From contig CAVTPD010000003.1 of assembly GCA_963736575.1 (NCBI GenBank), positions 62,001 through 126,000 on the forward strand: a DNA stretch of 64,000 bases. Direction: 5' to 3'. A program made the translations under genes and the position numbers. Position 1 is the first letter of the stretch, and each line of letters starts with the position of its first letter. This DNA is from CAVTPD01 sp963736575 (GTDB taxonomy: Bacteria; Bacteroidota; Bacteroidia; Cytophagales; JAAEPT01). The notes below the pieces were generated by a model. The model did not search any database, was not told where the DNA came from, and worked only from the letters and a program-made list of their open reading frames with translations. Positions 14,588 through 22,796 of the stretch are shown here, piece after piece.

Positions 14588-16398
14588 TGAGATTATTCTT
14601 AGCAACAATAAATTTACGGACTTACTTAACCTTCTTTATAAGTGTTTTTATCTGGAATATTGTTTCCGCCCAAAACACAGAAGAAGGCATTACCGAGAAA
14701 CAACGAGACGGTGAATATGTGTTTATTCAAGGTGAAAGCCAGTATTTACTAGAGAATTACGATTCGGCACTTAAGCTTTTTAATGACGCCTTAAAATCTA
14801 GTGGCGAGCAAGCCGGCATACATTACAAAATTGCTCAATGTTATCTTCACTTAGGCAAAACTCAAAATGCTATTGAGCATGCCGAAAAAGCAATTGAGCT
14901 TTCACCAACCACTAAAGAGTTTTATTTAGCCGCTATTGATATTCGTTTTAATCAAAAACAATATAAAGAAGCTGTAGATATGTTCGAAAAGATGTTTACT
15001 AACTGTAAACGTTCGGTAGAATATAGAGAAGATGCCGCTTCTATTTATCAGGAGATGGCTAAAACTGAATTTGTACAAGCCAACTACTACCAAAATCAAG
15101 AGCATAAAAAAGACAAAAAGAAGGCTAAAGAACACCAAGAATTAGCTGAAGCTTATATTCAAAAATCTATTGAGCAATACGATTCATTAGAGACCTACAC
15201 AGGTATTTCACCAGAATTAAGTTCTGTAAAACAACAACTCTATCTAAAAATAAACGACTTAGATGGTGCATTAAAAGAAATAGACAAGCTTATTAATGAA
15301 TTCCCTGAAAACAAAGACTACAAATTCTTTAAAATAGAAGTTCTAGCCACTAATAGTTTAGAGAAAAAAGCTTTAGAGTATTTAGATGAACTGGAACAAG
15401 AATTGCCTAACGAACCAAAAGTTTATTTATACCAATCTGACATTGAGCGACAGTTAGGAAACACCGAAAAAGCCAATAATTTATTATACAAAGCTTTTGA
15501 TATGCCTTCTCTGTCTATTGACGATAGAGTATTACTTATAAGTAATTTTATAGAAACGGCTACAGAAGAGGAATTGCCTGTTGCACATAAATTGGCGGAA
15601 GAAACCGTAAGAAACAACCCCGAAAAGGCTCAAGCTTACTCTGTATTGGGTGACATTCAGTACTTGCAAAAAAAACAAATTGATGCCCGTAATTCTTACG
15701 TTAAAGTTATTGAATTAGACAGTTCTAAATTTTTAGTCTGGCAACAAATCATTGCTATTGATTTAGAAAACGGAGACAATGAATTGCTAGTAGAACATAG
15801 CAAAAATGCCTTAGTTATCTTCCCAGAAAAAGGAATTTTATGGTTTTATAATGGCCTAGGTCACCAAATGCTTAAAAATGACCAAGAAGCAAGCACTGCT
15901 TTTGAAAAATCCATCCCTCTATCTAGCGATAACTATAATCTATTAGAACAGATCTATGCCCAATTAGGAGATGTTTATTCTAATATGGAACAAAAAGATA
16001 AGGCTTACAAAAATTACGAAGAGGCTTTAATCATTAACCCCAACAATGTTCATGTGTTAAATAACTACAGCTATTTCCTTTCTTTAGATAAAAAAGAACT
16101 GGGTAAAGCAAAAAGCATGATTAAAAAAGTAATCCGTATGAATCCAGATGAGCCTACTTATTTAGACACATACGGTTGGGTTTTATACCAGCTGAAAGAA
16201 TACAAAGAAGCAGTAGAGATTTTAGAAACTGCAGCCAGAGAAACCAACGACCCTACTATTTTGGAACATTATGGAGATGCTCTTTTCAAATATGGTCAAG
16301 AAAAACAAGCCTTAGATGCTTGGAAAAAAGCGAAAGAGAACGGAGCAACTTCCGAAGAGTTAGATAAAAAAATTAGAGAAGAGAAACTAAATGATTAG
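14587..16398 (+). CDS. Exported tetratricopeptide-repeat protein
   Basis: A 603-residue protein with a signal peptide (FISVFIWNIVSAQ, cleavage near residue 29) and about a dozen TPR units across the rest, for example YLLENYDSALKLFNDALKSS, AYKNYEEALIINPNNVHVLNNYSYFLS and YGWVLYQLKEYKEAVEILETA. TPR superhelices act as protein scaffolds. This one is predicted periplasmic. It is translationally coupled on both sides (TAATG with the nucleotidyltransferase; 8-base overlap with the DUF4292 lipoprotein). This nucleotidyltransferase-TPR-DUF4292-M23 order is conserved in Bacteroidota, which argues for a joint envelope function, still unassigned. Confidence 0.88.
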   Translation: MRLFLATINLRTYLTFFISVFIWNIVSAQNTEEGITEKQRDGEYVFIQGESQYLLENYDSALKLFNDALKSSGEQAGIHYKIAQCYLHLGKTQNAIEHAEKAIELSPTTKEFYLAAIDIRFNQKQYKEAVDMFEKMFTNCKRSVEYREDAASIYQEMAKTEFVQANYYQNQEHKKDKKKAKEHQELAEAYIQKSIEQYDSLETYTGISPELSSVKQQLYLKINDLDGALKEIDKLINEFPENKDYKFFKIEVLATNSLEKKALEYLDELEQELPNEPKVYLYQSDIERQLGNTEKANNLLYKAFDMPSLSIDDRVLLISNFIETATEEELPVAHKLAEETVRNNPEKAQAYSVLGDIQYLQKKQIDARNSYVKVIELDSSKFLVWQQIIAIDLENGDNELLVEHSKNALVIFPEKGILWFYNGLGHQMLKNDQEASTAFEKSIPLSSDNYNLLEQIYAQLGDVYSNMEQKDKAYKNYEEALIINPNNVHVLNNYSYFLSLDKKELGKAKSMIKKVIRMNPDEPTYLDTYGWVLYQLKEYKEAVEILETAARETNDPTILEHYGDALFKYGQEKQALDAWKKAKENGATSEELDKKIREEKLND

Positions 16399-17125
16399 GT
16401 CAATACTTATTATAAGCATTGCAGCACTATTCTTAGTGAGCTGTAAAAGCAGCTCAAAAAAAGTCACTAAGAACATTAATCCCTTAGAATACGACTATTA
16501 CAAATCGAAGTCTAAGGTGAATTTCAAAGACAACAAGGGCAATAATTTTACTTTCACCATGAATATGAGAAGTAAAAAAGACTCTATTATTTGGGCTTCT
16601 ATAATGGCGCCATTAGGTATTGAAGTAGCAAGAATTAAAATCACCCAAGATTCTGCCATTGTATTAAATAAATTAAAAAAAGAATATTACCAGTACAGTG
16701 TTTTAGAATTGACTTCGCAAGTGAATTACCCTATTGGTTTTGAAAACCTTCAGAAACTTTTAATGGGTGAATTAATGTACAAAATCACCGAAAAAGACAA
16801 AATAAAAAAAGACAGCGGAATGCATGTTATCACTCAAAAGATTAACGACATTACTGTTGAAAACTACTTCAGCTCTCAATTAAAAAGAGTAACGAAAGTG
16901 GAAGGACAAAAACAAGACGAATCCTTATATTTCAAGGTAGATTATAGTGATTTTTCGGCTATAGACAAACAAGTACTTCCCTTGAAAGAACATTTTCACT
17001 TTAAAAACAAAACAGCTGAAGGAAGTGAAGAAACCTCTATTAACATAGAGTTCATAAAAATAGAATTGCCACAAGAAAAACTAAGCTTCCCTTTTTATAT
17101 AGGCGACAGTTATGTTAAGAAATAG
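16391..17125 (+). CDS. DUF4292 lipoprotein (LolA/LolB-like)
   Basis: A 244-residue lipoprotein. The signal peptide ends in the lipobox LFLVSC, giving mature Cys17. The body matches DUF4292: IWASIMAPLGIEVARIKITQDS, LKKEYYQYSV, LMGELMYKI and YFKVDYSDFSAIDKQVLPLKEHF. The alternating strand pattern and the IWASI..GIEVARIKIT..S motif resemble the LolA/LolB fold, so a lipid- or lipoprotein-binding role is attractive. That is inference. It overlaps the TPR gene upstream by 8 bases and the EnvC-like gene downstream by 14 bases. Confidence 0.85.
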   Translation: MIRSILIISIAALFLVSCKSSSKKVTKNINPLEYDYYKSKSKVNFKDNKGNNFTFTMNMRSKKDSIIWASIMAPLGIEVARIKITQDSAIVLNKLKKEYYQYSVLELTSQVNYPIGFENLQKLLMGELMYKITEKDKIKKDSGMHVITQKINDITVENYFSSQLKRVTKVEGQKQDESLYFKVDYSDFSAIDKQVLPLKEHFHFKNKTAEGSEETSINIEFIKIELPQEKLSFPFYIGDSYVKK

Positions 17126-18290
17126 TTTTTTAACTTTTGTATGTGTTTTTTTAACAAGTGTCTGTTTTTCACAAGGCTCTAAATCTTCTTTGGAAAGCGA
17201 AAAAAAAGCCATTCTTTCCAAAATCAACAATACAAACAAGATTTTAGACCAAACCCGAAAAGAGAAAAAAAGCTCACAAGGAGAACTTAATGTAATCAGT
17301 CAGCAGATTGTTAACCGTATTAACTATTTAAATACGCTTAAAAAAGAAACCTCTCTTTTAGATTCCGAAATTGCCTCTATTAAAGATATGATCATAGGCA
17401 TGGAAAACGATCTAAACTATTTAAAAGAAGAATATGCCGAAATGATTTACACCTCTTATAAAGCGCACAAAAACTTTAATGAAGTGTCTTACATGCTTTC
17501 TTCGGATTCATACAATCAATTAATGATGCGTGTAAATTACCTAGAGCAATTTACCGAAGCCCGAAAAAAACAGGTGAACAAGATAGAAAAAGTAAAAACC
17601 ATTCTAGAAATGGAAAAAGCCGAGTTAGATAAAATCTATGCTGAAAAGAATAACTCGCTGAAAAATATTCAGGAAGAAAAAACAAAATTAGACCAACTTA
17701 GAATCACCAAATACAATCTAATACAACAATTAAGCGAACAAGAAAAAGACCTTAAACAGCAATTAGAAGACTATAAGAAGAAACAAAAAGCGCTTGAAAA
17801 ATTAATTCAGGACATGATTGAAAGAGAACGAGAAAAAGCCAAACAACAATCCTCTAACACAAAGGAAATGGGCTTAATCTCTAAAAACTTTGAAGCCAAT
17901 AAATCTAGATTACCATGGCCGTTGCAGAAATGTTTTGTCTCTAAAAAGTTTGGTAAACAACCCCACGCTATTTTAAAAGGTGTTTATGTAGACAATATGG
18001 GTATTGGATTACAAGGCAGCAACAACGCTTCGGTACGTACAGTATTTAGTGGTGTAGTTTCTACCGTTGCCAAAATACCGGGCATGGGCAATGTAGTAAT
18101 GATTAAACATGGTGATTATTACACCGTTTATGCTAAATTAAAAAGTGTACAGGTTAAAAGTGGACAAACTGTACAAGCCAAACAAACCATTGGTATTATA
18201 GACACAAATTCGGAAGGAATATCTGAATTAGAGTTCCAAATTTGGAAAGGTAAGGATAAACTAAATCCAGAACCTTGGTTAGCCCACTAA
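17112..18290 (+). CDS. EnvC-like murein hydrolase activator with degenerate LytM domain
   Basis: A 392-residue exported protein with a signal peptide (FLTFVCVFLTSVCFSQ), a long coiled coil at about 25-250, a proline linker (SRLPWPL) and a C-terminal M23/LytM domain (about 275-392). The LytM zinc ligands look absent. Where catalytic enzymes have HxGID it reads VYVDNMGIGL, and where they have the HxH pair it reads ELEFQIW. The protein is therefore probably a non-catalytic activator of peptidoglycan amidases, as EnvC and NlpD are. Its start overlaps the DUF4292 gene by 14 bases, and it closes the four-gene envelope operon. Confidence 0.87.
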   Translation: MLRNSFLTFVCVFLTSVCFSQGSKSSLESEKKAILSKINNTNKILDQTRKEKKSSQGELNVISQQIVNRINYLNTLKKETSLLDSEIASIKDMIIGMENDLNYLKEEYAEMIYTSYKAHKNFNEVSYMLSSDSYNQLMMRVNYLEQFTEARKKQVNKIEKVKTILEMEKAELDKIYAEKNNSLKNIQEEKTKLDQLRITKYNLIQQLSEQEKDLKQQLEDYKKKQKALEKLIQDMIEREREKAKQQSSNTKEMGLISKNFEANKSRLPWPLQKCFVSKKFGKQPHAILKGVYVDNMGIGLQGSNNASVRTVFSGVVSTVAKIPGMGNVVMIKHGDYYTVYAKLKSVQVKSGQTVQAKQTIGIIDTNSEGISELEFQIWKGKDKLNPEPWLAH

Positions 18291-18294
18291 CATC

Positions 18295-18326
18295 CTTCGG
18301 GGAATCCAAACTAATTCGTATCTTTG
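18295..18326 (+). promoter_or_regulatory. tatA promoter
   Basis: TATCTTTG at 18319-18326 is an exact -7 consensus, and TTCG at 18296-18299 is a one-mismatch -33 box at about 19-bp spacing. The ATG of tatA is 20 bases further on. It marks the start of a new unit after the EnvC-like gene. Confidence 0.5.
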
Positions 18327-18345
18327 CAATCTAAATTACAGAAGC

Positions 18346-18552
18346 ATGCTAAACATGATTTTATTATTCTTAGGAGGAATCGGTGCACAGGAGATCCTGT
18401 TGATTCTTCTTCTAGTAATCGTTTTATTCGGAGCTAAAAAAATTCCTGAATTGGCAAAAGGCTTAGGAAAAGGCATTAGAGAATTCAAGGATGCGTCTAA
18501 AGACATTACAGACGAGATCAAGGACGCCGATAAATCAATCAAAAAAGACTAA
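18346..18552 (+). CDS. tatA: Twin-arginine translocase subunit TatA/TatE
   Basis: A 68-residue protein with the TatA layout: a short N-terminal transmembrane helix (GAQEILLILLLVIVLFG), the FGAKKIPELAKGLGKGIREFKDA amphipathic helix, and an acidic/basic tail. TatA forms the pore-like oligomer that moves folded proteins across the inner membrane. An alternative ATG at 18355 would shorten the N-terminus by 3 residues. No tatC is in the window. Its stop is 13 bases before the preferred gatA start. Confidence 0.93.
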   Translation: MLNMILLFLGGIGAQEILLILLLVIVLFGAKKIPELAKGLGKGIREFKDASKDITDEIKDADKSIKKD

Positions 18553-18565
18553 ACGTTTCGAAGGT

Positions 18566-19993
18566 TTGAAAAAATACACTTCACTGCAAGAAGTACGAGC
18601 AGATATAGATGGCGGAAAGATTAACTGCGTTGGGCTCGTAAACGACTATTTAAAAAGAATTGAGGAGAACAAAGACCTAAATGTTTTTCTTGAAGTTTAC
18701 ACAGATTATGCTTTAGAAAAAGCAAAAGAAGTAGATGAAAAGATTAAAAATGGTACCGCCGGCAAATTAGCGGGTATGGTAATCGGTCTTAAAGATGTTT
18801 TATGCCACAAAGACAAAGGTCTTCAGGGGTCTAGTAAAATACTTGGTGGCTTCATTTCTCAATTTAACGGTACTGCAGTGGAACGTATTCTTAATGAAGA
18901 CGCTATTGTAATTGGTCGTCAAAATTGCGACGAATTTGCGATGGGTTCCTCTAATGAGAATTCAGCCTTTGGTAATGTATTAAACGCCGCGGATAAATCT
19001 AGAGTACCAGGTGGTTCTTCCGGTGGTTCTGCCGTAGGTGTACAGGCAGATCTATGTCTTGCTTCTTTAGGAAGTGACACAGGTGGTTCAGTAAGACAAC
19101 CTGCTTCTTTCTGCGGAATTATTGGTTTAAAACCTACTTACAGCAGAATTTCTAGATACGGTTTAACGGCTTATGCTTCTTCTTTCGATACCATTGGTAT
19201 TCTAGCTAAAAGCTTTGAAGACACAGCACTTCTATTAGAAGTTATGGCTGGTAAAGATGAGTTCGATAGTACCGTTTCTCAAAAAGAAGTTCCGGCTTAC
19301 AGCCAAAACTTAAAATTCGATAAGAAAATCTCTATTGGTTACATGAAAGAAGCCTTTGGAGAAGGTGTTCAGGAAGAAGTTAAAAAATTAACGCAAACAG
19401 CGTTGGATAAATTTAACGGTGCCGGACATACTACCGAAGAATTCTCTTTCGATTTAATTGACTATACATTACCTACTTATTATATTCTTACAACAGCTGA
19501 AGCTAGCACCAACCTGTCTAGATTTGATGGGGTACGGTACGGTTACAGAAGCAGCAACACCACTGATTTAGTTTCTATGTATAAGAAATCTAGGTCTGAG
19601 GGTTTTGGAGCCGAAGTAAAGAAACGTATTATGTTAGGTACTTTTGTTCTTAGCCACGGTTATTACGATGCGTATTATACCAAGGCCATGAAAATGAGAA
19701 GACTTATTAAAGAAGAAACGGAAAAGTTATTAGAAAAGTACGACTTCTTAGTAATGCCTACTGCCCCTACCACGGCTTTTAAAATTGGCGAAAACACCGA
19801 AGATTCATTGGCAATGTATTTAGCCGATATCTTTACGGTTCAAGCTTCATTAAGTGGTATACCGGGTATTTCTATCCCTAACGGGGAAGACGAAAACGGA
19901 ATGCCTGTAGGTTTACAAATCTTATCAAAATCATTCAACGAAGCGGAACTTATAGCTTTCGCTAAACACGCCCAGAAGCTACTAAATGCTTAA
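18566..19993 (+). CDS. gatA: Glutamyl-tRNA(Gln)/Asp-tRNA(Asn) amidotransferase subunit A
   Basis: A 475-residue amidase-signature enzyme that supplies ammonia from glutamine to misacylated tRNA. The Ser-cisSer-Lys triad is in place: Lys in VIGLKDVL, the cis-Ser in PGGSSGGSAV and the nucleophile in GSDTGGSVRQPA. The frame stays open upstream to an ATG at 18491, which would overlap tatA by 62 bases and add a 25-residue low-quality extension. The TTG at 18566 (MKKYTSLQEV) matches the normal family start and length. The next gene overlaps its end by 8 bases. gatB and gatC are not in this window. Confidence 0.94.
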   Translation: MKKYTSLQEVRADIDGGKINCVGLVNDYLKRIEENKDLNVFLEVYTDYALEKAKEVDEKIKNGTAGKLAGMVIGLKDVLCHKDKGLQGSSKILGGFISQFNGTAVERILNEDAIVIGRQNCDEFAMGSSNENSAFGNVLNAADKSRVPGGSSGGSAVGVQADLCLASLGSDTGGSVRQPASFCGIIGLKPTYSRISRYGLTAYASSFDTIGILAKSFEDTALLLEVMAGKDEFDSTVSQKEVPAYSQNLKFDKKISIGYMKEAFGEGVQEEVKKLTQTALDKFNGAGHTTEEFSFDLIDYTLPTYYILTTAEASTNLSRFDGVRYGYRSSNTTDLVSMYKKSRSEGFGAEVKKRIMLGTFVLSHGYYDAYYTKAMKMRRLIKEETEKLLEKYDFLVMPTAPTTAFKIGENTEDSLAMYLADIFTVQASLSGIPGISIPNGEDENGMPVGLQILSKSFNEAELIAFAKHAQKLLNA

Positions 19994-21329
19994 AAAGATT
20001 ACCAAAGGGATTCTTATCCCTTTCTTTATCTTGTTAGTTCAATCACTTATGGCCGCCGATAACATCGATAGCCTAATGAAAGTGCACGACTATGCTCCTG
20101 ATCCACACGATAGTATTATTCTACAGAGGATTAAGACCTTAGACTATGAAATTGATATAACATTTAATGATAAGGTAAGACGTTTTATAGATTATTTTGT
20201 ACTGGATAACCGTGACTATACCCGAAAGATCTTAAGTAGAAAAAATGCATACTTCCATATTTTTGAAGAAGCATTAAAAAGGCACAACATGCCCGATAAC
20301 TTAAAGTATCTGGTAATTGTAGAATCTGGAATTAATCCAACTATTACCTCCCCTGCTGGCGCTTTGGGTTTTTGGCAGTTTATGCCCGCCACAGGTAAGT
20401 TTTATGGTTTAGACTACAACTACTTCATTGACGAAAGAATGGACCCTTACAAGTCCACGGAAGCCGCATGTAAATACTTAAAAGCATTGTACGGTATGTT
20501 TGGCGATTGGGAAATGGCATTAGCTTCTTACAATTGCGGACCGGGTAATGTTAGAAAAGCCATTAGACGTTCAGGCTATAAAAAAACATTCTGGGAAGTT
20601 TACAACTATTTACCAAGAGAAACCAGAAGTTACGTACCCCAATTTATGGCCTTCAACTATGTTATGAATTTTGCTGCGGAGCATAATTTGTATATAGAAA
20701 ACGAATTAAGAATACCTAAATCAGATACAGTACACATTAACCAATATTTTAACATTGCCGAATTTGCTAAGGCCACTAACCTTTGTGAAGAAAACATTAC
20801 CATTCTTAATACTGAACTTAAACGTAACATTGTACCAAGTTCTGCTGGTAAATACACTTTAAATCTACCGGTACAAATAATACCTTATTATAAAGCCAAC
20901 AGAGATTCTCTTAATAAAATTGCGGCTACTAAAGGCGAAGAAGAGTTGTTGCAAAAAGCGGAATGTAGTTCATGCGTAGACGGGAAAACCAAAGTAGTTT
21001 ACCGGGTAAAAAGCGGTGACGTTCTAGGTACAATTGCACAACGTTATGGTGTGCGGGTTTCTGATATTCGACTATGGAACGGCTTATCTGGTAATACCAT
21101 TCGGGTTGGGCAATATTTAAAGATTTATACCAAAAGCACGTATTCGGCTATTAAAGTTTCTTCAACACCACAAGAAATTCCTTCAAACGGAATTCATGTA
21201 GTTAGAAGTGGTGATACACTTTGGGGGATTGCTCGCTCTTACGAAGGCTTAACAGTTGAAAAGTTAAAAGAACTAAATAATATTTCGGGTAGTGGATTAA
21301 GTGTTGGGCAAAGACTGAGAGTTAAGTAG
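19986..21329 (+). CDS. mltD: Membrane-bound lytic murein transglycosylase D-like, with two LysM domains
   Basis: A 447-residue exported protein with a signal peptide (LIPFFILLVQSLMAA) and an SLT lysozyme-like domain at about 100-220. The catalytic Glu113 lies in VIVESGINP, followed by SPAGALGFWQFMPATGK and ALASYNCGPGNVRKAIR. Two LysM peptidoglycan-binding modules follow at about 340-385 (VYRVKSGDVLGTIAQRYGV) and 400-447 (HVVRSGDTLWGIARSYEGL). It cleaves glycan strands with 1,6-anhydro product formation and remodels the wall. It overlaps gatA by 8 bases and is co-directional. No lipobox is evident, so attachment is by LysM only. Confidence 0.92.
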   Translation: MLKKITKGILIPFFILLVQSLMAADNIDSLMKVHDYAPDPHDSIILQRIKTLDYEIDITFNDKVRRFIDYFVLDNRDYTRKILSRKNAYFHIFEEALKRHNMPDNLKYLVIVESGINPTITSPAGALGFWQFMPATGKFYGLDYNYFIDERMDPYKSTEAACKYLKALYGMFGDWEMALASYNCGPGNVRKAIRRSGYKKTFWEVYNYLPRETRSYVPQFMAFNYVMNFAAEHNLYIENELRIPKSDTVHINQYFNIAEFAKATNLCEENITILNTELKRNIVPSSAGKYTLNLPVQIIPYYKANRDSLNKIAATKGEEELLQKAECSSCVDGKTKVVYRVKSGDVLGTIAQRYGVRVSDIRLWNGLSGNTIRVGQYLKIYTKSTYSAIKVSSTPQEIPSNGIHVVRSGDTLWGIARSYEGLTVEKLKELNNISGSGLSVGQRLRVK

Positions 21330-21355
21330 TTAACATTTTTTGGATAATGACATTT

Positions 21356-22141
21356 TTAAGAAAAAACAGAATCGGCTATTTCTTTTAATTTCAAAGAAAC
21401 AAATTCTGGTTGATCTACGGTTGCATAATGACCGCAATTCTCTACAGGAATAAATTCCGCAATACCTTTACTTAATTCACAAAGCTCTTGAAGGTAATTC
21501 CCATTTACAGATGGATCTTGTAAACCATGAATAATGTATTTAGGAATAGACAATTCTTGAAAAGCCTTATATTGATCTGAAAATCCATTTCCGCCTAATA
21601 ATTCTGTGCCCAATACTGATCTCACCCTTGGGTCACAACTATAAAAATCTTCTCTTATTAAGGGTATAGCATCTTTATTTAGAACCGCTAATTGAAAAAT
21701 ACTATCTATTGCTTCATTAGGCACTTCCTCCATTAAAAAATACAGAAGAGCTTCGTTACGTAAAAAAATTTCATCTGGATTAATTGGTGATTTAAACGGA
21801 GGGGACGCAAACATAACAATGCCTTTTATATTTGGCAATTGGTCTGATATTTCCAAACTTAAATTTCCCCCTATAGAATTACCTACTAAAAGAACATTAG
21901 GAATATTTTTAATAGCTTCTAAAATTACTTGCTTATAATTTTCTATACTATAAGCAGAATTATCTCCAAAATATATAGTTTGTCCATGGCCAGGAAGGTC
22001 AATCAAAATTTTGTTGTATTCAGCAAGATGTTCAGATTCTATCAAAGGATGAAAAATACGAGAAGAGCTTGCAATACCATGAATAAAAACAATATTATCA
22101 TTTCTATCTCCCTCATTTTTAGATATTTTTAGAATACTCAT
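21356..22141 (-). CDS. Alpha/beta-fold hydrolase
   Basis: A 261-residue cytoplasmic alpha/beta hydrolase. The HG oxyanion motif (VFIHGIASSSRIFHPL), the nucleophile elbow LLVGNSIGGN, the acid in IIHGLQDPSVNGN and the catalytic His in ENCGHYATVDQPE are all present, with a helical cap between them. The substrate cannot be deduced, because esterases, C-C hydrolases and thioesterases share this pattern. It is convergent with the lytic transglycosylase and lies 67 bases downstream of the formyl-THF ligase gene's stop on the plus map, in the opposite order. No operon partner is obvious. Confidence 0.85.
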   Translation of the reverse strand: MSILKISKNEGDRNDNIVFIHGIASSSRIFHPLIESEHLAEYNKILIDLPGHGQTIYFGDNSAYSIENYKQVILEAIKNIPNVLLVGNSIGGNLSLEISDQLPNIKGIVMFASPPFKSPINPDEIFLRNEALLYFLMEEVPNEAIDSIFQLAVLNKDAIPLIREDFYSCDPRVRSVLGTELLGGNGFSDQYKAFQELSIPKYIIHGLQDPSVNGNYLQELCELSKGIAEFIPVENCGHYATVDQPEFVSLKLKEIADSVFS

Positions 22142-22208
22142 CTACTAGAAATTATAATAATGCTTAATACGTTTTAATAGATAACTTTTATAAAAGAGTA
22201 GATTTTAA

Positions 22209-22796
22209 CTAAAACTCATAAATATCTTTTGGAGTAATACAGTAATCTAAGGCTATATCATTTTCTTCGGAAGGCAGTTTTTCTTCTAGGGCTGAAAAAA
22301 AAGAAATGCCTATTTTAACTACGCTCTGTTCAAAAGAAGCAAAAAACCGATCGTAAAAACCTTTACCATAACCTAAACGATGACCTTCACTATCAAATGC
22401 TAATAAAGGGGTAATTACCGCATCTATTTCTTTTAGGTCAATTTCTTGGTGATTCACCGGTTCAGGAATCCCAAAACGATCTACCTTAAGCTCATCTCCA
22501 TTATGATATACTACATTCTTCATAGAGTGCTTTTCATAATCAGACACTGGAACCACAAAGCGAACACCGTCCCAGTTTTCCAACAACCGAATTATTATTA
22601 AGGTATTAATTTCCATATGCCTAACAGAAGGTAAAAAAACATGGAAGGTCTTAAACGGATGTGTCTGTAAGAAATCATGAAGTTTTTCTGCTATTTCAGT
22701 AGAAAACCGCTCTCTATCTTCCCGAGAAAGAGCGGCTCTTTTATTTAAATAGCTTGTTCTAATTTCTTGTTTAGTCACAAAGACTGTCTTTTTCAT
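22209..22796 (-). CDS. 5-formyltetrahydrofolate cyclo-ligase
   Basis: A protein of about 195 residues that converts 5-formyl-THF to 5,10-methenyl-THF with ATP. Motifs: IRTSYLNKRAALSREDR at the N-terminus, the central FHVFLPSVRHMEINT, and the C-terminal phosphate/folate loop LLAFDSEGHRLGYGKGFYDRFF with the YGKGFYDR signature. I take the ATG at 22796, whose first base overlaps the bshC stop (TGATG). A GTG codon one position upstream is also possible. Coupling to bshC suggests one transcript. Confidence 0.93.
   Translation of the reverse strand: MKKTVFVTKQEIRTSYLNKRAALSREDRERFSTEIAEKLHDFLQTHPFKTFHVFLPSVRHMEINTLIIIRLLENWDGVRFVVPVSDYEKHSMKNVVYHNGDELKVDRFGIPEPVNHQEIDLKEIDAVITPLLAFDSEGHRLGYGKGFYDRFFASFEQSVVKIGISFFSALEEKLPSEENDIALDYCITPKDIYEF

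Noticed and set aside
18491..18565. Upstream ATG for gatA giving a 500-residue protein
   Set aside because: It would overlap tatA by 62 bases with a non-conserved basic extension; TTG 18566 matches the normal GatA start.
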